A stretch of DNA of 10,514 nt, taken from contig JAITOP010000157.1 in the NCBI GenBank assembly GCA_031289895.1, forward strand, positions 1 to 10,514, written 5' to 3'. Positions 1 through 8,108 of this stretch are shown piece by piece; position 1 is the first letter of the stretch; every line of letters begins with the position of its first letter. A program made the position numbers and the translations under genes. The notes below the pieces were generated by a model. That model was given only the letters and a program-made list of their open reading frames with translations. It made no database searches and was not told the origin of the DNA. This DNA is from Prevotellaceae bacterium (lineage in GTDB: Bacteria > Bacteroidota > Bacteroidia > Bacteroidales > UBA932).

Positions 1-1418
1 AACATTATGCCGGAATTATCGCCACAAATATTATTTGCACCTGATACTGAAATAATTGCAGGCTTAGTTATGCTCGTGCCTGTACCTTGTGTTAGTGTTA
101 TTACATTTGACAATGAACCACAGTTATCTGCATTATTTTCATATACATACACTTTGTAATCACCTGCCGCGTCAGTTATATAATTTGTCATTCCTGCACC
201 GCGAGAAATTTCTACGTTGCCTTTGTACCATACGTACATTGCTGTTGCCGGATATGCAGTTGCGTTGCTTACAAATAATCTTACTTTACTATTTGTTCCA
301 CAGAGAGTTGTTGTATTATCCTGACTGTTTAATATCGGGTTAGTAATTGTTCCGGTAGTATTTTTTGTAATTGCTACTACATTCGATTCGTCCGAACAAC
401 CATCAACTGTTACAAGTACTTTATAGTTTCCTGCTACTGTTGCGTAATAATTTGTATTTGTAGCATTTGCAATCGGTGTTGTGCCGTTGAACCATTGATA
501 TTTGATTGTTGTACCTGAATAAACTGTTGTTAATTCTAACATTATGCCCGAATTGTCGCCGCAAATATCATTTGCGCCTGATACTGAAACGATTGCAGGT
601 TTAGTTATGCTTGTGCCTATGCCGCTTGTAATTGTTATTACATTCGATAATGAACCGCAGTTATTTGCGTCATTTTCATATACATATACTTTGTAATCGC
701 CTGCCGCGTCAGTTATATAATTTGTCATTCCTGCACCGCGGGAAATTTCTACATCGCCTTTGTACCATACATACATTGCCGTTGCAGGATATAAAGTTGC
801 GTTGCTTACGTATAATCTTACTTTACTACCTGTACCACAAAGAGTTGTCGTATTATCCTGACTGTTTAATATCGGATTCGTAATTGTGCCTATGCTATTT
901 TTTGTAATTGCTATTACATTTGATTCGTCAGAACAGCCGTCAACCGTTACAAGCACTTTGTAGCTTCCTGCTGCTGTTGCGTAATAATTTGTGTTTGTAG
1001 CATTTGCAATCGGTGTTGTGCCATTGAACCACTGATATTTTATTGTTGTGCCTGAATAAATTGTTGTTAATTCTAACATTATGCCGGAATTATCACCACA
1101 AATATTATTTGCACCTGATACTGAAATAATTGCAGGCTTAGTTATGCTCGTGCCTGTACCTTGTGTTAGTGTTATTACATTTGATAATGAACCGCAGTTA
1201 TTTGCGTCATTTTCATACACATAAACTTTGTAATCGCCTGCTGCGTCAGTTATGTAATTTGTCATACCTGCGCCGCGCGTTAATTCTACATCGCCTTTGT
1301 ACCATACATACATTGCTGTTGCAGGATATACAGTTGCATTGCTTACGTATAATCTTATCTTACTATTTGTACCACAAAGTGCTGTTGTGTTATCCTGACT
1401 GTTTAATGTCGGTTTGGT
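1..1418 (-). repeat. Tandem 537-base repeat array inside the Ig-repeat gene
   Basis: Three units with an exact 537-base period: 882-1418, 345-881 and 1-344 (cut by the window edge). The landmark aacattatgcc recurs at 1, 538 and 1075. The period is 179 codons, so the frame is kept. Each unit encodes two Ig-like domains: type A starts near TKPTLNSQDNTT or TNPILNSQDNTT, and type B starts at TKPAI(I/V)SVSGAN. B domains begin near 1142, 605 and 68. The protein copies are nearly identical while the DNA copies differ mostly at third codon positions. The array probably continues left of the window. Confidence 0.95.
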
Positions 1419-3479
1419 TATTGAAATTGTATTATCTTTTGTTACCTGAATTTTTTCGGATGCTGCTATACAATTGCCGACAGTTACTGCAATATGATAT
1501 TTTCCGCTATCGGATGCTATATATAATGTACTTGTGGCATTAGAAATAAGCGTGTCGTTTTTGTACCATTTGTAGGTAGCGCCCACATAATCAGTTGAAT
1601 TAATCAATTTCAAAGCAATACTTCCCGAATTTCCACAAATAAGAGTGCTTCCCGATGCAGATGAAATTACAGGTTTCTTAAAATCAACAGCTATATCCTG
1701 TGTGATAGTTTTTGGTGCAGAAAAAACAGGACATCCAAGTGTACTAAGCGTACGCACTTTATATGTTCCGGGTGAATTTACCGTCAATGTCAGCCCCGTT
1801 GCGCCCGCAATAATATTATCATTTTTATACCATTGATAAGTTAATATTTGTTCGGGATTTGTTATTTTTAATGTTATAGTATTTGCACTGCCGCAGAGTT
1901 TATCGTTTCCATATAATGAAGACACGACAGGAACATCGGGTAAACTATCCATAGAAACGGTAATATGATAACGGGGTGAAAATATTTTTCCGTTATATCG
2001 CGCTTCTACATACCACGATTGATTTGGCGTGTTATCTTTTTTAATTATAATAGTATCTTTTGCGGTCGGGCGTAACTGATTGCCATTTACGGCTGCATCA
2101 TACCAAAAATATTCAACACCGTTGATATGATTCATTCCTATAATAAGGGTTGAATCCTGACATGTTTTATATTGATTTGATAAGGGTTTTGACACAATCA
2201 TATATGCCTTACTGCCACATAAATTTCCGCTTCCGCAAACTACGCGATATTCTACACTATCAATGCCATAGCCGCCTTTGTTTGCAGTATAAGTAATTGT
2301 ATTATCAGTATTTATTTTAAGCGAACCGTAGTGCAAACCTGAATTTGAAACAGTATCAATGCTGAGATTAGCGGGCGAACATGCCGGCATATCGTTAGAC
2401 AATACATCTATATTTACACTGCCGTTTATGATAACATGAGCCGTATCATTTTGCGACAGACATCTGTTTACAGTAATTTTTGCAAGATTGCAATTATCGG
2501 CAGTTGAAATAGTATCGTTAATTCCGGCGGCGGTAACAAACGCTACATTATATATAGTGTCGGTATTTGCCGGTAACGATGTAAGTTTTGCACGAAACGA
2601 AAGATTATAAGTCGTAGGATTGGTTACGGCTATATTATTCGACCATACAACAGCCGAAACTTGTTGTCCATCAATAGTCAGATTAGACAAAACTCCGCCG
2701 TTATCGGCATCTACAAAAGTAGTACCTTCGGGCAGAGGGTCGAAAACAGTAATATTTCGTTGTGTATTTTTGGTGAGATTAATTGTATATGTAATAATAT
2801 CGTTAATATTTGCGTGAGTATTAATCGAATTATCAGAGACAGCGGTTTTTGATATATCTGCAAAATTAATTGATATTACATAATCTTCAACCTCGCCGTC
2901 AGAAACGTTGCTATGGCTATTTGTTTCATCAATAGCGTCTGTAGTCAAACGTATTCTCATATAGGTATTTAGTTTAAGTTTTGTGTCATTGGGAAATGAC
3001 GTCCAGCGCAGAGAATAAGTGTGCTGTCCGGTGGTTGCGGTAATAATTTCAGACGCTTCGTATGAGTCGAATACGCCATTTTCGTCAAAATCTATCCATG
3101 CGATTAGTTTTCCGGAGGTTGCTCCGGCGACAGAAACATTTATTCCGCCAACTATTAATTCCCAACTCATACCTGCATTACAGGAAATTGTATATCCGAA
3201 AGGATTTTCATAATTGGGATTTACAGCGCCTAATGTTGAACTGCCTGTTTGTGTGGCAGGTGCATAAACGGATGATTCAAATTCGCTAATTGAATTATTT
3301 ACGCTGCCTATTCTTAAAACATCAGATGCAGATTTGTGAAAAGCCATTCCGTAGCTGCTTATTACATTGTTGGCTGCGCTGTATGAGCCTGATTCTGCAG
3401 TTGTTTGCGCCACAATCGGCGATACTGAACATAAAAGTATCGCCGTTAAGGCATATATTAAAAATTTTATCTTTTTCAT
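1..3479 (-). CDS. Large secreted multidomain Ig-like repeat protein (3' end outside window)
   Basis: The reading frame is open from ATG at 3479 to the left edge, giving 1159 codons with no stop, so the C-terminus is missing. An N-terminal signal peptide (MKKIKFLIYALTAILL, ending near IVAQT, residue 26) has no lipobox, so it points to signal peptidase I export. Domains in order: a GEVED domain (about 95-202) with the acidic loop WIDFDENGVFD and the motif SDGEVEDY; a DUF11-like domain (about 206-325); a cadherin-like module with VLSNDMP (about 345-430); an Ig_7-like domain with YFWYDAAVNG (about 435-510); then at least eight Ig-like domains of about 87-90 residues, the last six forming a 179-residue tandem repeat. 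Each Ig domain has a Cys near its start (LCG or ICG), a core Trp (YVWYKG, YQWFNG), a GxYKV strand and a closing Cys. An in-frame ATG at 3497 would add six residues. It follows the 733-residue protein gene almost directly, so the two are probably co-transcribed. Likely role: cell-surface adhesin or matrix protein. Type IX secretion is a guess because the C-terminal sorting domain is not in view. Confidence 0.9.
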   Translation of the reverse strand, partial: MKKIKFLIYALTAILLCSVSPIVAQTTAESGSYSAANNVISSYGMAFHKSASDVLRIGSVNNSISEFESSVYAPATQTGSSTLGAVNPNYENPFGYTISCNAGMSWELIVGGINVSVAGATSGKLIAWIDFDENGVFDSYEASEIITATTGQHTYSLRWTSFPNDTKLKLNTYMRIRLTTDAIDETNSHSNVSDGEVEDYVISINFADISKTAVSDNSINTHANINDIITYTINLTKNTQRNITVFDPLPEGTTFVDADNGGVLSNLTIDGQQVSAVVWSNNIAVTNPTTYNLSFRAKLTSLPANTDTIYNVAFVTAAGINDTISTADNCNLAKITVNRCLSQNDTAHVIINGSVNIDVLSNDMPACSPANLSIDTVSNSGLHYGSLKINTDNTITYTANKGGYGIDSVEYRVVCGSGNLCGSKAYMIVSKPLSNQYKTCQDSTLIIGMNHINGVEYFWYDAAVNGNQLRPTAKDTIIIKKDNTPNQSWYVEARYNGKIFSPRYHITVSMDSLPDVPVVSSLYGNDKLCGSANTITLKITNPEQILTYQWYKNDNIIAGATGLTLTVNSPGTYKVRTLSTLGCPVFSAPKTITQDIAVDFKKPVISSASGSTLICGNSGSIALKLINSTDYVGATYKWYKNDTLISNATSTLYIASDSGKYHIAVTVGNCIAASEKIQVTKDNTISITKPTLNSQDNTTALCGTNSKIRLYVSNATVYPATAMYVWYKGDVELTRGAGMTNYITDAAGDYKVYVYENDANNCGSLSNVITLTQGTGTSITKPAIISVSGANNICGDNSGIMLELTTIYSGTTIKYQWFNGTTPIANATNTNYYATAAGSYKVLVTVDGCSDESNVIAITKNSIGTITNPILNSQDNTTTLCGTGSKVRLYVSNATLYPATAMYVWYKGDVEISRGAGMTNYITDAAGDYKVYVYENDANNCGSLSNVITITSGIGTSITKPAIVSVSGANDICGDNSGIMLELTTVYSGTTIKYQWFNGTTPIANATNTNYYATVAGNYKVLVTVDGCSDESNVVAITKNTTGTITNPILNSQDNTTTLCGTNSKVRLFVSNATAYPATAMYVWYKGNVEISRGAGMTNYITDAAGDYKVYVYENNADNCGSLSNVITLTQGTGTSITKPAIISVSGANNICGDNSGIM

Positions 3480-3500
3480 CTTATTTATTGATTTCATATT

Positions 3501-5702
3501 TTAATTCAATTGTATTCTATATAAGGTTTCATTTATTTGGTTGATTGTAGTTTGTTCTGTTATTTTTAACTTTTTTTCTGTTGTAAATACTTCTTGTCCT
3601 AAGTAAGATATTTTTACGCGATATTCTCCTTGATTAATGGTTTTTAATTCATTATTGTTATCGGCAACTTTAGTCCACACCGAACCTGTTGCTCCGCTGC
3701 GATATTGCCATTCGTAAACCGCGCCCGCAGATTGAAAATCCAACATCAAAACAGGCATAAACGAACATTCTTCTTTTAATGTAATCTGAGGCAACCTCAA
3801 CACATTTACACGAACAGCAGCCTTGCGACAATTATTAGCATCGCAAATCTGATAAGTAAATTCGTCAATCGTTGCGCCCGAACATGATGTGTTTGTATAA
3901 ATCAGTTTTGAATTATTTATTTCAACTTTCCCTTTTTTTGGATTTGATACCAAACTAAGAGTAGCGTTTGCGCCGTTGGGAATAAAGTCGTTAGCCAGCA
4001 CATCGGCAGTAAGCGATTTGCAGTCAAACACTGAAATATAATCGTCGTTAGCCTGCATACTTTGCGCTACAACATTAATTGTTTTATTTGCGCCTAAGGT
4101 AACGTAAGTTTTGTCGGTTTTGGTTAATGTAATTGTCAGTAAATCTTTTTCGCTGATACTTGCATCCGATTTTATTGTTAAATCGGTGCTGTTGGCACCT
4201 GCCGGTATTATTACAAAATCGGGCAACGAAGTATAAACTCCTGTGTTGCCGACATATCGAACATTTACTCTGACATTTTCTAATGCTGTAATTCCATCGG
4301 GTAATTTTACAGTAATTTTAACATCGCTCCCCGGTGATATTGTTTTGTTTCCGCCCGAAGCAAAATTTATTTCTGATTCGGCAGTAAGCACAGCAGCAGC
4401 TCCTAACGGAAGAATATTTCGTACATTAGTAATACTACCGCCATTTATTGTCCATTGACCGCATTGTTGCGGTACAGTTAAAGGTATTGTAATATTTGCG
4501 ACATCCAATTCCGCCATTCCTGCGCCCGAAACTTCATAAACATCATTTCCTTGCTGACAGGCAAATGTTCCCAAGCCTTGTTTAAAGCCTTGCTCCAAAC
4601 AGTTACCCTGCATTTTCAGCCCGTGCATATTAACTTTGAATTGTATATTGTTTACGTTTGAATAAGATAATGCTTTTAATTTCAGTGCAATATTATCGCC
4701 TTGCTTTACTTTCAGATTTTTATATTCGTTTCCGACAGCATCCAACCACACGTAATCTAATTCCGAAAGTATATCACTTGTAAATGTTAAACCGGTAGTT
4801 ACGGTTGTTTCTTCACCTGCTTCTAATTCGTATGCAACTCCTAATGCGCTGTCCCAAACTCCATTTCCTTTGCAGGATATCGCGCTGTAATCACCAAAGC
4901 GAAAAGTACTTCTCCATGGGTCAATAGTAATTTTAACGTGACGCAGCCAACCAAAGATGTCGGAATATCCTCTTACAAATGGTTGGCTCATTGTGAAAAC
5001 TCCAAGTAATTTACCGGTTCCTCGTGCATTTCTGGTTGCTACCAATCGTAATGTTTTCATTTGGTCTGTGGTTAATTCAACAACTCTTCCCGTATCGACA
5101 ACTCCTCCTCTGCCGTTATTATTGTCTATATTAGGCAAAATATAAGCAGCGCCGCCATCGCAACCGTTTACATAAGCATCAAAATCGACACCTAAATATA
5201 TAGGTGTACCCACAGGTATTCGTGAAGCGTCAACAGTTACTGATAATATCACATAATCAGGATTGGTTTTGTTGTAACTGATATTCCATGTTACAAAAAA
5301 AGAATCGGCAACAGAAGTATAACGTCCGTCAAAAACTGCTGTTATGCTTTGCTGGTCATCTTTCTCAGCACCTGTAATGTAGCTTCTTTGCTTGTGCAGC
5401 AAAGTTGCTGTTTTATTGAGCGTTTTGCTGGTAGTAAAAAACATATTGCCTATTCGTATCGAAAATAATTCGGCACGAGATTCATAAATCTGGTTAATCC
5501 ATCTGTTGGCAGCGACACTGAATTTTTTTATTATAAAACTTGTATTCTCTTCGCCTTTAAGTGTTTCTGAATAAACAGAAATTTTTAATTGGTTTTCTTC
5601 GTCCGGTCCGCTTATCGTTTGTGCGGAAAGCAATGCAGGCAAGCAAAATGCGCCTACTAATGTAAACAAATAAAATATTATTTTAAAATTTGACTTTTTC
5701 AT
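3501..5702 (-). CDS. Secreted multidomain protein with cadherin-like and Ig-like modules, 733 residues
   Basis: The chosen start, ATG at 5702, gives a standard signal peptide (MKKSNFKIIFYLFTLVGAF, cleavage near LLSAQT, residue 28) with no lipobox. An in-frame ATG at 5786 would add 28 residues ahead of it and is less likely. I do not recognise residues 30-310, which contain VDFDAYVNGCDGGAAYILPN and WLRHVKITIDPWRSTFRFGD; nor 310-455, which hold several cysteines. Residues 455-548 resemble a Calx-beta-like or similar beta-sandwich domain (SDVKITVKLPDG, FVIIPAGANSTDLTI). Residues 551-634 are a cadherin-like module (DDYISVFD, DVLANDFIPNG, DEFTYQICDANNC) of the same kind as in the next gene. Residues 638-712 look Ig-like (YEWQYRSGATGSVWTKV, GEYRVKISY). 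The C-terminus (ETLYRIQLN) does not look like a type IX sorting domain. The stop is 3 to 21 bases before the Ig-repeat gene, which suggests an operon. Probably a secreted or surface partner of the giant protein; the biochemical role is unknown. Confidence 0.88.
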   Translation of the reverse strand: MKKSNFKIIFYLFTLVGAFCLPALLSAQTISGPDEENQLKISVYSETLKGEENTSFIIKKFSVAANRWINQIYESRAELFSIRIGNMFFTTSKTLNKTATLLHKQRSYITGAEKDDQQSITAVFDGRYTSVADSFFVTWNISYNKTNPDYVILSVTVDASRIPVGTPIYLGVDFDAYVNGCDGGAAYILPNIDNNNGRGGVVDTGRVVELTTDQMKTLRLVATRNARGTGKLLGVFTMSQPFVRGYSDIFGWLRHVKITIDPWRSTFRFGDYSAISCKGNGVWDSALGVAYELEAGEETTVTTGLTFTSDILSELDYVWLDAVGNEYKNLKVKQGDNIALKLKALSYSNVNNIQFKVNMHGLKMQGNCLEQGFKQGLGTFACQQGNDVYEVSGAGMAELDVANITIPLTVPQQCGQWTINGGSITNVRNILPLGAAAVLTAESEINFASGGNKTISPGSDVKITVKLPDGITALENVRVNVRYVGNTGVYTSLPDFVIIPAGANSTDLTIKSDASISEKDLLTITLTKTDKTYVTLGANKTINVVAQSMQANDDYISVFDCKSLTADVLANDFIPNGANATLSLVSNPKKGKVEINNSKLIYTNTSCSGATIDEFTYQICDANNCRKAAVRVNVLRLPQITLKEECSFMPVLMLDFQSAGAVYEWQYRSGATGSVWTKVADNNNELKTINQGEYRVKISYLGQEVFTTEKKLKITEQTTINQINETLYRIQLN

Positions 5703-6051
5703 TATATCAAAATCCCTTTTGTTAAAACTGTACGTTTTTATATTTATTATTATTATTAACACTAATGCGAATACATTAGTTTTCAATTTTTATAAATTTT
5801 ACATAATTGAGTAAAAATTTATCGGATAAAACGATTTTTATAACAGCCTCGTCTTCCTGCTCTATACCTCTTAATATTCAAATCGTTATAAAAGAAACGA
5901 CAAATTGTAAATCCGATGCAAAATACAGAAAAAATATTCATATATATTTTACAGAAAACCGCCTTTATTCTCATTACAAAAACCTATGTTAAATAAAAAC
6001 CGGTTATTTTTATACTTTTTTATTTGATTTTAATTTGCAGGTAATTTTGAG

Positions 6052-6113
6052 CCATCAAAAACAAGACGTTTTTTTGTTGTAATCATTGCCTTATTTTATC
6101 CGGTTTTTGATGG
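6052..6113. repeat. Perfect 11-base inverted repeat with 40-base loop
   Basis: CCATCAAAAAC (6052-6062) is matched exactly by GTTTTTGATGG (6103-6113). The left arm can also form a local hairpin, AAAAAC (6057-6062) with GTTTTT (6068-6073), followed on the plus strand by more T residues. The two pairings exclude each other. It may be an operator, a 3' end structure of the AraC-type transcript, or the ends of a small decayed element; the sequence does not decide. Confidence 0.6.
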
Positions 6114-6179
6114 TCAATACAAAGAATAAAATCATAATAAAACCAATTGCATATTTTTTATATTAATATGCTTTAATTA

Positions 6180-6214
6180 ATAAATCTGTTGAATTAATTT
6201 AATATCAGATTTAT
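6180..6214. repeat. Perfect 9-base inverted repeat downstream of AraC-type gene
   Basis: ATAAATCTG (6180-6188) pairs with CAGATTTAT (6206-6214) around a 17-base AT-only-like loop. It starts 82 bases past the AraC-type stop on the minus strand. It could be a weak 3' end hairpin, but no T run follows on the minus strand, so I do not call it a terminator. It could also be a binding site upstream of the secreted-protein operon. Confidence 0.4.
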
Positions 6215-6296
6215 ATAAACTTCATAATACCTTCAGAAAATTTATGAACCGTAAAATTTTCTTTTTACTTATACTTTTTAAATAACAGCCAACCGT

Positions 6297-7169
6297 TTAT
6301 TTTTTCTTAAGCATTTTTTTTGCCCGAATATTTCCCGGTGTATCGCCAAACATTTTTCTGCAAAAATTGTTCATGTGCGCAGGCGACGAAAATCCAAAAT
6401 CGTAAGATATTTGGGTAAAAGTTTCGCGACTGCATGTTATTGCGTGAAACACCCGTTTTGCTTTTTCCTGACACAGCCATTTATAAGCCGACATGCCAAA
6501 CACTCTTTCGAATCGTTTTTTAAATCCCGACAAACTGTAATTCATTTCTTTAGCCATATCGGTTACGGTATGTACTTTTTCATAAATTCCGTAAATCATT
6601 CGTGAAAACGCAATATCGTTGGTCAATACCGGATGGAAAAACGAATACAGGTCTTCTTTAGAGTAGCATTTGCCGAAATAATAAAGCAATTCGCGTTGTT
6701 TCATTTGAAAAAATTCGGTGCTTTTTATTTCATCCTGCAAACATAATTTCATGTGTTTTAAATATTCAAACATTGTTTTGCTGATTTTCAAAAAGGCAAC
6801 TTCCTCTTTTTTTGATTTTTGCGTTGTCTTTTTCACTTTATCATCTAATCCCGTCAGAGCTTCGAACGGGAAATCGCTTGAAAAGTTTAAATCAACCGTT
6901 AAATAAACAACCAATAAATGAATATTATTTTTTACATCTATAATACATTTGCTTCTTGGTGGCAGAAGGACAACATTTCCTTTCTCGAGCTGAACATCAA
7001 AATGTTTCTCGTAGAAGAAAGAGCAAGAGCCTTTCATTACAAAGAAAAATCTTATTCGCGATGACTCGGATATGTTTATTTCTCCCTTGTTTTTTTCGAT
7101 ACACTCAATATAAATTTCGTTGTTATCGAAATAGTTTGTACTTTTTACTTGTTTCTCATTTTTTTTCAT
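6297..7169 (-). CDS. AraC/XylS-family transcriptional regulator
   Basis: A 290-residue protein with the usual AraC layout. Residues about 30-95 form a cupin-like sensing domain (RIRFFFVMKGSCSFFYEKH, LEKGNVVLLPPRSKC). Residues 100-180 are a linker rich in Lys and Glu. The C-terminal third has two helix-turn-helix units: the first about 199-225 (VTDMAKEMNYSLSGFKKRFERVFG) and the second about 249-285 (FTQISYDFGFSSPAHMNNFCRKMFGDTPGNIR), matching the AraC signature with the typical Gly-Phe and Pro-Gly positions. It is a cytoplasmic DNA-binding activator or repressor; the ligand is unknown. The start at 7169 is fixed by AAGGAG six bases upstream. The gene stands alone between two long gaps, 594 bases upstream of the tandem secreted-protein genes on the same strand, so it may control them; that is inference. 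Confidence 0.93.
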   Translation of the reverse strand: MKKNEKQVKSTNYFDNNEIYIECIEKNKGEINISESSRIRFFFVMKGSCSFFYEKHFDVQLEKGNVVLLPPRSKCIIDVKNNIHLLVVYLTVDLNFSSDFPFEALTGLDDKVKKTTQKSKKEEVAFLKISKTMFEYLKHMKLCLQDEIKSTEFFQMKQRELLYYFGKCYSKEDLYSFFHPVLTNDIAFSRMIYGIYEKVHTVTDMAKEMNYSLSGFKKRFERVFGMSAYKWLCQEKAKRVFHAITCSRETFTQISYDFGFSSPAHMNNFCRKMFGDTPGNIRAKKMLKKK

Positions 7170-7175
7170 TTTTTT

Positions 7176-7181
7176 CTCCTT
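7176..7181 (-). promoter_or_regulatory. Shine-Dalgarno site of the AraC-type gene
   Basis: On the minus strand AAGGAG lies six bases before the ATG at 7169. It decides that start over the ATG at 7189, which lies upstream of it. It stands out because the other genes in the window have A/T-rich leaders without such a site, as is common in Bacteroidota. Confidence 0.75.
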
Positions 7182-7310
7182 TTTTCATGTTAAACACATG
7201 ATTAATATATTAAAAATCGTATCTCTTTTAAAAAGGGTGCAAATTATTTACATTTTTGTCGAATAACTGTTACATAAAAAACCCCTTTTTTTTATATATA
7301 AACTAAAAGT

Positions 7311-7335
7311 GCATAAACGGCAATTATTTATGCCG
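7311..7335. promoter_or_regulatory. Overlapping inverted repeats upstream of AraC-type gene, possible operator
   Basis: CGGCA (7318-7322) and TGCCG (7331-7335) form an inverted repeat with an 8-base spacer. Overlapping it, GCATAAA (7311-7317) pairs with TTTATGC (7327-7333). The site is about 140 bases upstream of the AraC-type start, a distance at which autoregulatory sites can occur. The G+C-rich arms stand out from the A/T background. The operator role is inference. Confidence 0.35.
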
Positions 7336-7396
7336 ATAAAAATGTATTACCATTACTTTTTGTTTAAAATGATGCCTTGTTTTTCTGATACCGAGA

Positions 7397-7542
7397 ACTT
7401 GTTGTATTTCAAATTAGTCCGTGTGCTTTTTTGATAGTGCAGGAACTTTAATATAACAAGTGTACTATTTGGTATTATACCTACATAAAAAAGCAATATT
7501 TTATTAATTCGTAATTTCGGGTTCAAATAAATATTTGTTCCC
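7397..7542. other. Cluster of stem-loop forming repeats in the gene-free region
   Basis: Three inverted repeats follow each other. ACTTGTTGTATT (7397-7408) pairs with AATATAACAAGT (7450-7461), with one G-T pair if read as plus-strand RNA. GGTAT and ATACC flank one base at 7471-7481. An imperfect stem joins 7519-7529 and 7532-7542, with GGG/CCC ends and a two-base internal mismatch. The order suggests a structured RNA or leader, but no promoter, terminator or known family is recognised. Confidence 0.25.
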
Positions 7543-8108
7543 TTCGGCTCGATTGCTTGTGATAGTGCTTTACAAAACTTGCCTTTTTTATGTTATTTTA
7601 GCATGGATTTGAAAAAATTAAAAACGCTGAATTTCGGTGCATTTTTATAGATATAATCGCTTCAAGAAAAGTTCCGATAATTAATGAGTTCGAATTATCT
7701 AAATAATATCTATGTTTTTTCAAAAAATATATAAAACTGTATTTTAGTGCTGCAAAGGTCGGGTATTTTTTTTAAACATTATTATAAAAACTGTTAAAAA
7801 AAACTTTTTTTTATTAATCAAAAGGCTATATTATCTGATTTACAAATAATTATAAAATTATTTTTTTTGTAAAAATTCCTCTTTTTTTATATATTTACAT
7901 ATATTTTTTTTAATTTTAGGTGTTTTTTTATGTAAATGATTAATATTTAAAATCAATAATTTAAAATATTCTTGTTCGTTAATTATAATATAAGCAGAAA
8001 CCCGCATGAAATATAGAAAAATGAATCATCAACAAAAATATTTTCATTATTCAAAACAATAACCGAAAAGGAAATAAATGAGGTGTAACTATTTTATTTA
8101 CAAATTAA

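Larger units (their letters stand above)
5703..6296. other. Intergenic region between AraC-type gene and secreted-protein operon
   Basis: A 594-base AT-rich gap between the stop of the AraC-type gene and the start of the 733-residue protein gene. I see no coding sequence, tRNA or CRISPR unit. It should contain the promoter of the secreted-protein operon, but no exact TAnnTTTG box is visible on the minus strand. It contains two inverted repeats, annotated separately. AAAGGG lies about 12 bases before the ATG at 5702 and is only a weak ribosome binding site candidate. Confidence 0.6.

Noticed and set aside
1..1418. Regular repeats considered as a CRISPR array
   Set aside because: The period is 537 bases, an exact multiple of three inside a continuous coding frame, with no short repeat-spacer structure.
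89..1543. Three plus-strand open frames (89-343, 632-883, 1163-1543) with similar Leu/Tyr/Arg-rich products
   Set aside because: They are antisense shadows of the 537-base repeat: they recur with its period and have low-complexity products with no family signal.
5703..5786. N-terminal extension of the 733-residue protein from an ATG at 5786
   Set aside because: It would put 28 residues in front of a standard MKK-type signal peptide; the ATG at 5702 is the better start.
7745..7765. Minus-strand CCTTTGCA as a promoter -7 box
   Set aside because: It has one mismatch to TAnnTTTG, no -33 partner at normal spacing, and would give a leader of over 550 bases before the AraC-type gene.
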